This document shows positions 6,601 through 12,862 of a DNA stretch of 12,862 bases, piece after piece; position 1 is the stretch's first letter, and every line of letters starts with the position of its first letter. The notes beneath the pieces are model-generated. The model was not told where the DNA came from and did not search any database. It saw only the letters and a program-made list of their open reading frames with translations. A program made the translations under genes and the position numbers. This DNA comes from Gammaproteobacteria bacterium (GTDB lineage Bacteria; Pseudomonadota; Gammaproteobacteria; Eutrophobiales; Eutrophobiaceae), in the NCBI GenBank assembly GCA_016198885.1, contig JACQHV010000062.1:1-12862 (forward strand). The letters are read 5' to 3'.

Positions 6601-8191
6601 ATAATTGCTTGAAATAGTCATAGAGTAATCTGGGACGGTTGGATAATACGGCCAGGGCGGCATCTGTACCCATGGAACCTATCGGTTCCTCGCCGTTGCT
6701 CGCCATTGGCGCCATGATTATTCGCAGGTCTTCGTGGGTATAACCAAAGATCTGTTGCCTCTGTAACAGAGATTCATAGTCGGCTTCGAATACATGTTTT
6801 GGATCAGGTAACTGTTCTAGCGGTATCAGATTTTGTTTCAGCCACTTTGCATAGGGGTGTTGTGTTGCAAATTCTTTTTTGAGCTCTGTGTCATCAATGA
6901 TTCGTCCCTGCGTTGTATCAACCAGGAATATGCGTCCCGGGTGCAGACGTTCTTTTATTAAAACGTTCTCGGGCGGTATATCGAGCACACCGACCTCCGA
7001 TGCCATTACTACCATATCATCCTTGGTTACGTAATAGCGTGAAGGACGGAGTCCATTGCGATCCAGTACCGCACCAATGACACTGCCATCGGTAAATGCG
7101 ATTGACGCCGGGCCGTCCCAGGGCTCCATCAAGCAGGCATGGTATTCATAAAAGGCCTTCCGTTCTTCATCCATTAACTCATGGCCACTCCATGCCTCAG
7201 GGATCATCATCAGGACAGCATGTGGTAACGGCCGGCCGGCCATGTGCAAAAATTCCATGACATTATCAAAGATGGCTGAATCGCTGTCGCCTTCAATAAT
7301 GATCGGAAATATTTTCTTTAAATCATCACCAAATAATGCCGATTCACACAGGGCTTCCCGCGCTTTCATCCAGTTGATATTGCCGCGCAGCGTGTTGATC
7401 TCACCGTTATGGCATAGATAACGGAAAGGGTGGGCTAATCGCCATGAAGGAAATGTGTTTGTTGAGAAGCGCTGGTGCACCAATGCCAATGCAGATTCAA
7501 CATCCTGATGTGTAATATCCGGGAACATTGTCTCAAACTGATTACCGGTGAGCATCCCTTTATAGATAAAGGTCCGGCAGGAAAGACTGGGGATGTAAAA
7601 AAGATTCCGTTCAGTCATGTCTGTGTTCCATATCGCATGCTCTACACGCTTACGAATAATATAGAGGCGGCGTTCAAAAGCGGCGGAATCATCTATTTTG
7701 TCATTTCTACCGATGAAAATTTGTCTGAATGTTGGCTCACCGGATTTTGCCGTTGGACCGATCAGGGAATCATCTGTGGGTACGTCTCGCCAACCCAGCA
7801 CATGTTGGCCTTCTTCACGCACCAACCTCTCGAAAATAGTCTGACACTGTTTTAATTGATCGTGATCTTTGGGCAGGAACACCAGTCCTGCTCCGTAGTA
7901 ACCGGCATCCGGCAGTGCTATATCCAGTTTTTTACATTCACCCAGGAAAAATTTATGGGGCATTTGAATGAGGATGCCGACTCCATCACCTGTGTTTTCC
8001 TCACAACCACAGGCGCCACGGTGCAGCAGGTTCTTCAGAATAGTAAGTGCATTAGTTACAATTTTGCGCGATTTGCGGCCCTTCATATCGACCACAAATC
8101 CCACTCCACATGCATCGTGCTCAAAACCCGGGTCGTAGAGACCCTGTGGGGAAGGGTAATTTTGATATGTTTGTGAGGCTTCAGATGACAT
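3611..8191 (-). CDS. gltB: Glutamate synthase [NADPH] large subunit GltB
   Basis: Large (alpha) subunit of glutamate synthase: it hydrolyses glutamine, channels the ammonia, and aminates 2-oxoglutarate to glutamate at FMN. At 1526 residues it is full length. The N-terminus carries a short propeptide and then the class II amidotransferase nucleophile C28 (EHDACGVGF). The amidotransferase domain runs to about residue 440 (NGLRPSRYYVT near 365). The central domain follows, then the FMN-binding synthase domain from about 880 (GAMSYGSISKEAHETLA; EGGEDPERY; GYDGGTGASP). The 3Fe-4S ligands are C1137, C1143 and C1148 (C-x5-C-x4-C). The GXGXG beta-helix occupies about 1300-1480. The N-terminal sequence is not of the E. 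coli/Pseudomonas type. The gene is transcribed from the region at 8192-8290 and overlaps gltD by 8 bp. Confidence 0.98.
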   Translation of the reverse strand: MSSEASQTYQNYPSPQGLYDPGFEHDACGVGFVVDMKGRKSRKIVTNALTILKNLLHRGACGCEENTGDGVGILIQMPHKFFLGECKKLDIALPDAGYYGAGLVFLPKDHDQLKQCQTIFERLVREEGQHVLGWRDVPTDDSLIGPTAKSGEPTFRQIFIGRNDKIDDSAAFERRLYIIRKRVEHAIWNTDMTERNLFYIPSLSCRTFIYKGMLTGNQFETMFPDITHQDVESALALVHQRFSTNTFPSWRLAHPFRYLCHNGEINTLRGNINWMKAREALCESALFGDDLKKIFPIIIEGDSDSAIFDNVMEFLHMAGRPLPHAVLMMIPEAWSGHELMDEERKAFYEYHACLMEPWDGPASIAFTDGSVIGAVLDRNGLRPSRYYVTKDDMVVMASEVGVLDIPPENVLIKERLHPGRIFLVDTTQGRIIDDTELKKEFATQHPYAKWLKQNLIPLEQLPDPKHVFEADYESLLQRQQIFGYTHEDLRIIMAPMASNGEEPIGSMGTDAALAVLSNRPRLLYDYFKQLFAQVTNPPLDGIREELVTQVATTIGPEGNLLQPAPVSCRQIKIHSPVLTNEELARIRDMDLPGFKTKTISILYRVKEGGTGLEHALENVYAQADAAITEGYTFIILSDRGVNKYLAPIPALLATAGVHHHLVRNGTRVKVGLVLETGEPREVHHFALLLGYGAGAINPYLAFESLGNLIGHGHIPIMEHAKAIKNYIKAINKGLIKTISKMGISTIQSYRGAQIFEAVGLDKTFVDKYFTWTASRIGGIGLDVVAKEINIRHHNAFPDRMVKRPDLDWGGEYQWRRDGEYHLFNPDTVFKLQHATRSGQYKIFKEYTKLINDQNEHLATLRGLFEFKFAKEPIPIEEVEPVEKIMSRFATGAMSYGSISKEAHETLAIAMNRIGGRSNTGEGGEDPERYIPDANGDSRRSAIKQVASGRFGVTSEYLVNASDLQIKMAQGAKPGEGGQLPGHKVYPWIAKVRYSTPGVGLISPPPHHDIYSIEDLAQLIHDLKNSNPMARINVKLVAEVGVGTVAAGVAKAHSDVVLISGYDGGTGASPISSLKHAGVPWELGVAETQQVLVMNKLRDRIVVQTDGQLKTGRDVVIAALLGAEEYGFSTAPLVVMGCIMMRVCHLNTCPVGVATQDPELRKKFNSKPEFVQNFFRYIAEEVREYMAQLGFRTIDEMIGRADKLDTQKAVDHWKAKGLDFSQILYRPEAGPEVAVRCVREQDHGLQKSLDMTTLVPLCKDALEKQKPVNIILPIRNINRTVGTILGYEITRRHGGKGLPDDTIRIHFNGSAGQSFGAFVPRGVTLTLEGDANDYLGKGLSGGKIIVYPPRHASFVPEENILIGNVALYGATQGEAYFRGVAGERFAVRNSGVNTVVEGVGDHGCEYMTGGRVVVIGETGRNFAAGMSGGIAYVLDKTGDFRIRCNLGMVDLEALGAEDSKTIKELLDRHVQYTQSTVAQKILEKWSTFQQKFVKIMPKDYKRVLAAMEKARKTGIPEDVAVMEAAHG

Positions 8192-8210
8192 AGCTCAGTA
8201 TTCTCAGCAC
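8181..8210 (-). CDS. Possible nine-codon leader ORF overlapping gltB
   Basis: On the minus strand GGAGGAG (8222-8216) lies 5 nt before GTG (8210), which opens the frame MLRILSYVI and stops at TGA (8183-8181). The last 11 nt overlap the gltB start at 8191 in another frame. The gltB ATG itself lies 24 nt beyond the GGAGGAG and has no comparable site of its own. An in-frame TGA just before that ATG rules out an upstream gltB start. The layout suggests that ribosomes load on the leader and reinitiate at gltB. The peptide has no run of a regulatory amino acid, so classical attenuation is not indicated. It rests on signal placement only. Confidence 0.4.
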   Translation of the reverse strand: MLRILSYVI

Positions 8211-8247
8211 TCGTGCTCCTCCGGCAAGGTCAAGTCCAAGGAAATAA

Positions 8248-8276
8248 ATTATAACTTTGCTTCCCAGACCTGTCAT
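8248..8276 (-). promoter_or_regulatory. Candidate proximal gltB promoter
   Basis: On the minus strand ATGACA (8276-8271; five of six consensus bases) and a perfect TATAAT (8253-8248) are 17 nt apart. Transcription would start near 8241 and leave a leader of about 50 nt before gltB. It is the best sigma70-type promoter in the window. The -35 box is half of the inverted repeat at 8271-8290. Confidence 0.65.
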
Positions 8277-8290
8277 TTCAAGCAATGACA
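8271..8290. promoter_or_regulatory. Inverted repeat over the gltB -35 box (possible operator)
   Basis: TGTCATT and AATGACA are perfect inverted arms with a 6-nt spacer. The left arm contains the -35 hexamer of the proximal gltB promoter, so a dimeric regulator bound here would compete with or contact RNA polymerase. No known operator consensus was matched with confidence. Lying upstream of the transcript start, it would act as DNA, not as an RNA hairpin. Confidence 0.4.
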
Positions 8291-8433
8291 ACTCTTGTCT
8301 ATTTATCCGCTTTATAATCCACGGATCTCCTGCAATCACAGCTTTCCAGAAAACACCAAAGGGTTATTTAGCATTATCAATAGTATTTTTTGAAATGGCT
8401 GCCTGTCTCATGCAAGATTGCAAAATTAATTAA

Positions 8434-8462
8434 ATAATAGTGTTAAGAAGCAATTATGTCAC
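8434..8462 (-). promoter_or_regulatory. Candidate distal gltB promoter
   Basis: On the minus strand GTGACA (8462-8457) and TATTAT (8439-8434) are separated by 17 nt and each matches the sigma70 consensus in five of six bases. A start near 8427 would give a leader of about 235 nt. AT-rich DNA produces such matches by chance, so this is secondary to the proximal promoter. Confidence 0.4.
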
Positions 8463-8589
8463 GGTGCAACAAATAATTGGATGCAGATAAAAATCACGAA
8501 AATAACGTAAAATAGCAGCAATTATCAACAATTAACAACATTTACTGCTAATCCTGTTCATAGAAATGCAAATCTAACCAGGCACGCGT

Positions 8590-9735
8590 TTATTCCAGTG
8601 GCTTGATGATGCGTTCATATTCCGCTATGGCAAAACGATCGGTCATGCCGGCAATATAATCAGCAATGGCGCGCGCGCGATCTGATACACCTGCCTTACC
8701 TTCGAATTTCAGAGCACTTTGTTGGAAGTCACCGGGTACTATCCCGATTTCTGTCATATAGGCATCGAAAAGTGCCTTGATGATCTTTTTGGTCTTGCGC
8801 ATCATCTGTTGTACGCGATGGTGCCGATACAGGTTTTTGTGCAAAAAACGCCTGAGCTCAATCTGATTTGCCGACATCTCTCGACTCAATCCTATTAATG
8901 CCATGTCTGCATCACGGACAGCATCAATATCAGCGGGTCTAAGTTTGCTGATATTCTTCTGGCTGGTTGCAATTACATCACTGACCAGGGAATTTATCAT
9001 GCGACGGATAATTTCATGGATCATGCGTCTTTCATGTAATTCAGGCCATTGCTTTTTTACTGTAATTTGTTGTGTATTAAACAGTTCACACTCTTTTAAT
9101 TGTTTTACGGTAATCAACCCCGCCCTCAGACCATCATCAACATCATGATTGTTATAAGCAATCTCGTCTGCAACATTGGCCACCTGCGCTTCCAGTCCCG
9201 GATGTCGTCCCTCCAGAAACCGGCGACCCAGTTCACCCAATTCCGTCGCTTTGGTTCGGGAACAATGTTTGAGTATCCCTTCCCTTGTTTCATACATCAG
9301 GTTAAGACCGGGGAATTCAGCATATCTTTCTTCCAAAACCTCCACCACACGCAGTGACTGGAGATTATGCTCAAATCCTCCATGCTCTCGCATGCATACA
9401 TTCAGGATATCCTGACCTGCATGACCAAAGGGCGTGTGCCCCAAATCATGTGCCAGGCATATTGCCTCTGTGAGATCTTCATTGAGTTTCAATGCCCTTG
9501 CTATCGTTCGTCCAATCTGTGCGACTTCAATAGAATGTGTAAGACGTGTACGAAACATATCGCCTTCATGATTGACAAATACCTGTGTCTTGTATTCAAG
9601 CCGCCTGAAGGCAGCGGAATGAATAATGCGATCACGATCTCGCTGATATTGATTGCGGTGGGAAGGTCCTGTTTCTTTGTATAGTCGTCCTTTTGAAGTC
9701 TCCTCTCTGGCAGCGTAACATGCCAGATCGAACAT
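8590..9735 (-). CDS. dgt: Deoxyguanosinetriphosphate triphosphohydrolase-like protein (HD domain)
   Basis: dNTP triphosphohydrolase of the dGTPase family; it splits deoxynucleoside triphosphates to deoxynucleosides plus triphosphate and so adjusts dNTP pools. The 381-residue protein has the family entry motif HRNQYQRDRDRIIHS (26-40) with AFRRLEYKTQVF (42-53), then the HD metal site: H67 in RLTHSIEVAQIGR, H96-D97 in AHDLGHTPFGHAG, and a distal Asp in VADEIAYNNHDVDDG (probably D190). The short length fits the type 2 group and not the roughly 505-residue E. coli Dgt. The start is well supported: AGGAGG lies 7 nt before the ATG at 9735, and that ATG shares one base with the aroB stop. The gene occupies the aroB-gltB slot. 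True substrate preference cannot be read from sequence. Confidence 0.94.
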   Translation of the reverse strand: MFDLACYAAREETSKGRLYKETGPSHRNQYQRDRDRIIHSAAFRRLEYKTQVFVNHEGDMFRTRLTHSIEVAQIGRTIARALKLNEDLTEAICLAHDLGHTPFGHAGQDILNVCMREHGGFEHNLQSLRVVEVLEERYAEFPGLNLMYETREGILKHCSRTKATELGELGRRFLEGRHPGLEAQVANVADEIAYNNHDVDDGLRAGLITVKQLKECELFNTQQITVKKQWPELHERRMIHEIIRRMINSLVSDVIATSQKNISKLRPADIDAVRDADMALIGLSREMSANQIELRRFLHKNLYRHHRVQQMMRKTKKIIKALFDAYMTEIGIVPGDFQQSALKFEGKAGVSDRARAIADYIAGMTDRFAIAEYERIIKPLE

Positions 9736-10850
9736 CAGGCAACCTCCTGAACCGCCGAGAAGTGCATCAGTGTTTCCAGTAATTTTTCAGAATCATATTG
9801 ATCAGTAACGATCGCATTGCCGATGCCTTTTAACAGGACCAGATTTAATATCCCGTTTCTTGTTTTTTTATCAACTGACATGAGTTCCAGCATGCGTTCT
9901 GAATTTAAACCTTGAGGTAATTTTACAGGCAACTCTGCCGTATTTAATATTTTTCTTATTCTTGCAATATCATCATCAGTTATCCAGCCATGACGGCAGG
10001 ATAAATCCGCTGACATCAGCATTCCGGTTGCAACAGCCTCACCATGCAACCAGTCCCTGTAACAAAGACCGGTTTCTATTGCATGGCCGAAGGTATGTCC
10101 CAGATTTAATAATGCCCGAATACCCGATTCTTTTTCATCCTTTGCAACAATCTCTGCCTTATTCCGGCACGAGCAATCTATGGCAAAACACAGGGCATCA
10201 TATTCCCTGTTCAAAAGTCTAACTATGTTCTGTTCAAGCCAGGTAAAAAATTTCTTGTCGTGGATAAGTCCATATTTAATGACCTCGGCAAGCCCTGCTC
10301 TCAATTCACGATTATCCAGGGTGGCCAGTACCGAGATGTCAGCAATTACTGCACGCGGTTGATGAAATGCACCGATCATATTTTTGCCAAGAATATGATT
10401 AACTGCGGTTTTCCCGCCGACTGATGAATCAACCTGGGCAAGGACAGTTGTCGGTACCTGTATATAATCGATTCCGCGTTGATAGCAGGCGGCGGCAAAA
10501 CCGGTAATATCACCCACGACCCCACCGCCAAGGGCAATGAGGCAGCTGTTTCGGCTGAACCTCTGCTGCAAGAGTTTTGTAATGATGGTATTCATTATCT
10601 CCAATGTCTTATATTCTTCTCCATCGGGGAGGATAATTGATTCAACCACCAGATCACTCAAGCAGTGTATGATCCTGTCAAGGTATAGCGGTGCGATGGT
10701 TTCATTTGTCACCACCATGACCTGCTTCGAATTAATGTAATTTTTAAATAACCCGGCATTATTCAGCAAATTATTTCCAATAAAGATTGGATAACTCCTT
10801 TTACCGAGTTTTACGATTATTTTCTTCACTTCAGGTTCTGATGATTGCAT
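9735..10850 (-). CDS. aroB: 3-dehydroquinate synthase AroB
   Basis: Converts DAHP to 3-dehydroquinate, the second step of the shikimate pathway, using NAD+ and a divalent metal (Zn2+ or Co2+). The 371-residue frame has the NAD-binding DGEEYKT (76-82), LGGGVVGDITGFAAA (107-121), PTTVLAQVDSSVGGKTAVN (133-151), and the metal ligands E189 (in AGLAEVIKYG), H252 (in NLGHTFGHAIE) and H269 (in LHGEAVA), assigned by comparison with the fungal enzyme. Two starts are possible. ATG 10850 overlaps aroK by 25 bp. GTG 10829 forms a GTGA overlap with the aroK stop and gives MKKIIVKLGKRSYP, which lines up with the E. coli N-terminus and fits the family length (364 aa). Neither has a strong ribosome binding site. 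The stop overlaps the dgt start (TGATG), so aroK, aroB and dgt are probably cotranscribed. Confidence 0.97.
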   Translation of the reverse strand: MQSSEPEVKKIIVKLGKRSYPIFIGNNLLNNAGLFKNYINSKQVMVVTNETIAPLYLDRIIHCLSDLVVESIILPDGEEYKTLEIMNTIITKLLQQRFSRNSCLIALGGGVVGDITGFAAACYQRGIDYIQVPTTVLAQVDSSVGGKTAVNHILGKNMIGAFHQPRAVIADISVLATLDNRELRAGLAEVIKYGLIHDKKFFTWLEQNIVRLLNREYDALCFAIDCSCRNKAEIVAKDEKESGIRALLNLGHTFGHAIETGLCYRDWLHGEAVATGMLMSADLSCRHGWITDDDIARIRKILNTAELPVKLPQGLNSERMLELMSVDKKTRNGILNLVLLKGIGNAIVTDQYDSEKLLETLMHFSAVQEVA

Positions 10851-11344
10851 ATATTTTCAACTATCTTTTGTAATGTCTGGCGGTCCGTATCCACAATCAT
10901 ATTGGCAATTTCTTCATATAAAGGACCGCGTATTGCCAGAAGTTCCTCAATCTTCACCTTTGGATTATCAATCTGTAATAACGGTCTTCTTTTATCCTTG
11001 GTAGTACGACGCAAAAGTGGCCCGACACTTGCCTTAAGATAAATCACAAATCCGCGTTCACTCAGAGTTTTCCTGTTTACAGGATCCAAAACTGCACCAC
11101 CACCGGTGGCAAGAACTATACCGTTATTACTGGTTAATTCATTGATTATTTGTGTCTCACGTTTGCGAAATCCTGCTTCACCTTCGATCTCAAAAATCAA
11201 AGTTATCTTGACCCCGGTTCGCAGTTCAATTTCATGATCACTATCAAAAAATTGCAAATTGAGCTCTTTTGCAAGCCTGCGGCCAATAGATGTCTTCCCG
11301 GACCCCATGGGACCTATAAGAAATATATTGTTATATTTTTTCAA
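10826..11344 (-). CDS. aroK: Shikimate kinase AroK (TTG start proposed)
   Basis: Phosphorylates shikimate with ATP in the fifth step of the chorismate pathway, in the cytosol. Numbered from the TTG at 11344 (172 aa, close to the roughly 173 aa of E. coli AroK), the protein shows a P-loop GPMGSGKT (11-18), the shikimate-binding FFDSD (D34, D36), FRKRE with R60, and TGGG (80-83). The RPLL lid region and a C-terminal IRGPLYEEIA follow. The frame stays open to an ATG at 11470, but those extra 42 residues would be translated through the pilQ terminator and match nothing in the family, so I reject that start. No good ribosome binding site precedes the TTG. TTGs at 11398 and 11395, or a non-canonical start nearby, remain possible. 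The stop overlaps the aroB start region, which points to coupled translation. Confidence 0.93.
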   Translation of the reverse strand: MKKYNNIFLIGPMGSGKTSIGRRLAKELNLQFFDSDHEIELRTGVKITLIFEIEGEAGFRKRETQIINELTSNNGIVLATGGGAVLDPVNRKTLSERGFVIYLKASVGPLLRRTTKDKRRPLLQIDNPKVKIEELLAIRGPLYEEIANMIVDTDRQTLQKIVENICNHQNLK

Positions 11345-11424
11345 CTCTGTATACGTAAGTTTGATTAAAAATGTGATATGCCATCCCTTTAACAACAAAT
11401 CAAGAGAATAGTTCTTTGGATAAT

Positions 11425-11460
11425 AAAAAAGAAAAGGTGTGGCCTGGATGGTCACACCTT
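11425..11460 (-). terminator. Intrinsic terminator after pilQ
   Basis: On the minus strand an 11-bp stem (arms 11450-11460 and 11434-11444, one G-T pair, 5-nt loop) is followed directly by TTCTTTTTT (11433-11425). It lies 43 nt past the pilQ stop and upstream of the aroK coding region. It separates the pilus operon from the aro genes at least in part. It also means that the long open frame reading through it (from 11470) does not mark the aroK start. Confidence 0.85.
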
Positions 11461-11502
11461 GTAAATACAATCAAGTATTATTCAGATATCGCCTGATCGG
11501 TT

Positions 11503-12862
11503 TTATATCTGCAGATTCTCTTTCAGGATCTTCGGAGTAACAAAAATAAGCAATTCAGATTTTTCATTATCCTCTGTTGTGCGCTTGAAAAGAAAACCGA
11601 CATAAGGCAGGTCGCCGAAAAATGGTATTCTGTCAGACGTTCTGTTAGTGGACTGTGAATACACCCCGCCCAGAACGACTGTCTCCCCATTATTCACCAG
11701 CACCTGTGTGCTGACGTTTCGGGTATTGATCGGCGGTACACCCAGTACATCCGGTGAACCCCGGGTATCCTGGTTGACCTTCAAATCAAGCAAAATACGA
11801 TCATCCGGAGTAATCTGGGGTGTCACCCTCAAAGCCAGCACTGCCTTTTTAAATGAGACAGAGGTTGCACCACTGGATGAAGCCTCCTGGAACGGGATTT
11901 CCACGCCGGATTCAATCACGGCCTCACGTTGATTGGCCGTGATTACCTTGGGGCTGGCAATATCTTCCCCGCGACCTTCCGCAAGCGCTGCCGTTAATTC
12001 AAGCTGAAGAAGATATGAACCGATGATACCGTATGCAAGTTTAAACGAACCGGTAGCACCCACTACGGGCAAGGTCACCATCAAATTCTCAATATCATCA
12101 GTAACAAAGGCAGTACCAACACCCTCCGTATCACCAGGTAAACCGCCGCCGATAATAATATCCGGGGTGGAAGGATCTTCTTCCAATGTGTTCTTACTGA
12201 CTCCAAATTCAACACCCAGATCCTTGGAAAAACTTTCATCAGCATTGATAATGCGCGACTCAATCAATACCTGACGCACAGGTATATCCAGCTTATTCAC
12301 CAACTGCCGGATGCTTTCCAGACTTGCTGCAACATCCTGTATAATTAGGGTGTTGGTCCGCTCGTCGATAGTCACATTACCGCGTTCTGATAACAGGTTG
12401 TTTTCTTCTGCCTGGATAAGGGATGCCAATTCTCCCGCCTTCGCATAATTCACCTGCAGGAATTCTGTATGGAGCGGGGCAAGTTCTTCAATCTGTTTAC
12501 TCGCTTCAAGCTCCAGTTTCTCCCTGGCAGCGATTTCCTCCTGTGGTGCAACCATTATCACGTTGCCATCCTTGCGCATACCCAGTCCCTTGGATTTCAG
12601 GATAATGTCCAGGGCCTGATCCCAGGGAACATTTTTCAGCCGCAAGGTCACGTTCCCCGTTACCGTATCACTGGCCACCATATTAAGTCCCGTAAAATCT
12701 GCGATGAGCTGTAATACGGCCCGCACTTCAATGTCCTGAAAATTCAGTGATAATCGCTCACCCGTATAACCAACTTTCTTCTTTTGTATGGCCTCCTTTT
12801 CTTCCTTGCTGAGAGGCTTGACTTCAATGGTTAACAGATTATCTGACTGGTATGCCAGATGA
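11503..12862 (-). CDS. pilQ: Type IV pilus secretin PilQ, C-terminal part (5' end beyond window)
   Basis: PilQ forms the outer-membrane ring through which the type IV pilus passes. The frame is open to the right edge (codons in phase from 12861), so about 452 C-terminal residues are visible and the N-terminal AMIN region and signal peptide lie outside. Upstream of the GTG at 12726 the frame encodes YTGERLSLNFQDIE, which runs straight into VRAVLQLIADFTGLN, so that GTG is internal and not the start. Order of domains: STN/N0 domain (about 12750-12540), an N1 secretin domain (about 12480-12270, with NTLIIQD), then the secretin barrel with LRVTPQITPDDRILLDLKVNQ, NNGETVVLGGVY and the closing FFGDLPYVGFLFKR and LLIFVTPKIL. 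The gene stops with TAA at 11503-11505 and is followed by an intrinsic terminator. The pilMNOP genes would be expected just upstream. Identity is near certain. Confidence 0.96.
   Translation of the reverse strand, partial: HLAYQSDNLLTIEVKPLSKEEKEAIQKKKVGYTGERLSLNFQDIEVRAVLQLIADFTGLNMVASDTVTGNVTLRLKNVPWDQALDIILKSKGLGMRKDGNVIMVAPQEEIAAREKLELEASKQIEELAPLHTEFLQVNYAKAGELASLIQAEENNLLSERGNVTIDERTNTLIIQDVAASLESIRQLVNKLDIPVRQVLIESRIINADESFSKDLGVEFGVSKNTLEEDPSTPDIIIGGGLPGDTEGVGTAFVTDDIENLMVTLPVVGATGSFKLAYGIIGSYLLQLELTAALAEGRGEDIASPKVITANQREAVIESGVEIPFQEASSSGATSVSFKKAVLALRVTPQITPDDRILLDLKVNQDTRGSPDVLGVPPINTRNVSTQVLVNNGETVVLGGVYSQSTNRTSDRIPFFGDLPYVGFLFKRTTEDNEKSELLIFVTPKILKENLQI

Larger units (their letters stand above)
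8192..8589 (-). other. dgt-gltB intergenic region (398 bp)
   Basis: This gap holds the gltB control region: a strong promoter at 8248-8276, a weaker distal candidate at 8434-8462, an inverted repeat over the proximal -35 box, and a small leader ORF with an ideal ribosome binding site. Next to dgt, arms AGCAG/CTGCT (about 8511-8546) could pair to end dgt transcription, but the stem is short and the T tail poor, so I do not call a terminator there. A TGCAA-N2-TTGCA inverted repeat (8411-8422) lies just past the distal promoter. The stretch is AT-rich and has no other gene. Confidence 0.7.

Noticed and set aside
8292..8340. Sigma54 (-24/-12) promoter for gltB
   Set aside because: The TGG and TTGC elements on the minus strand are 12 nt apart instead of 10, and the CAC of the -24 box is absent.
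11345..11470. N-terminal extension of AroK as a signal or membrane segment
   Set aside because: It is encoded by the pilQ terminator hairpin and T run, and cytosolic shikimate kinases have no such region.

Overview
This window looks like a proteobacterial chromosome, beta- or gammaproteobacterial. All recognisable genes lie on the minus strand, so transcription runs from high to low coordinates. From right to left they are: the 3' part of pilQ (type IV pilus secretin), aroK (shikimate kinase), aroB (3-dehydroquinate synthase), dgt (dNTP triphosphohydrolase), gltB and gltD (the two subunits of NADPH-glutamate synthase). From memory, pilQ-aroK-aroB-dgt-gltB-gltD is a block known from Betaproteobacteria, whereas Pseudomonas has a different gene between aroB and gltB. 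GltB and GltD also resemble the type that begins with GFEHDACGVGF and MGK-TGF more than the E. coli/Pseudomonas type. No gene here fixes the genus.

Housekeeping half (2173-12862). pilQ ends in a good intrinsic terminator (11425-11460). aroK, aroB and dgt follow with overlapping ends and form one cluster. A 398-bp gap then carries a strong sigma70-like promoter for gltB, an inverted repeat over its -35 box, and a possible nine-codon leader ORF whose ideal ribosome binding site lies too far upstream to serve gltB directly. gltB and gltD overlap by 8 bp and encode a heterodimeric enzyme that makes two glutamates from glutamine and 2-oxoglutarate.

Accessory half (1-2172). Downstream of gltD lie an orphan PemK/MazF-family toxin-like gene (1508-1945) and a decayed second gltD 3' end (1171-1261). 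That remnant is 76% identical in DNA to the resident gltD tail, yet 27 of its 29 amino acids are the same. It therefore came from a diverged, functional gltD and not from a recent local duplication. Next comes a dense row of perfect short hairpins (about 777-1097), then an exact dRS3-type 20-mer (1139-1158). On the far side is an AT-rich gene for a small secreted protein of unknown function (189-662) with its own promoter, and a short GGTCAG/CTGACC palindrome near the left edge.

I see no complete new multi-gene system. The points most worth following are the gltD scar that brackets the toxin gene, the hairpin array, and the gltB leader. There is no sign of tRNA, rRNA, CRISPR or transposase genes.
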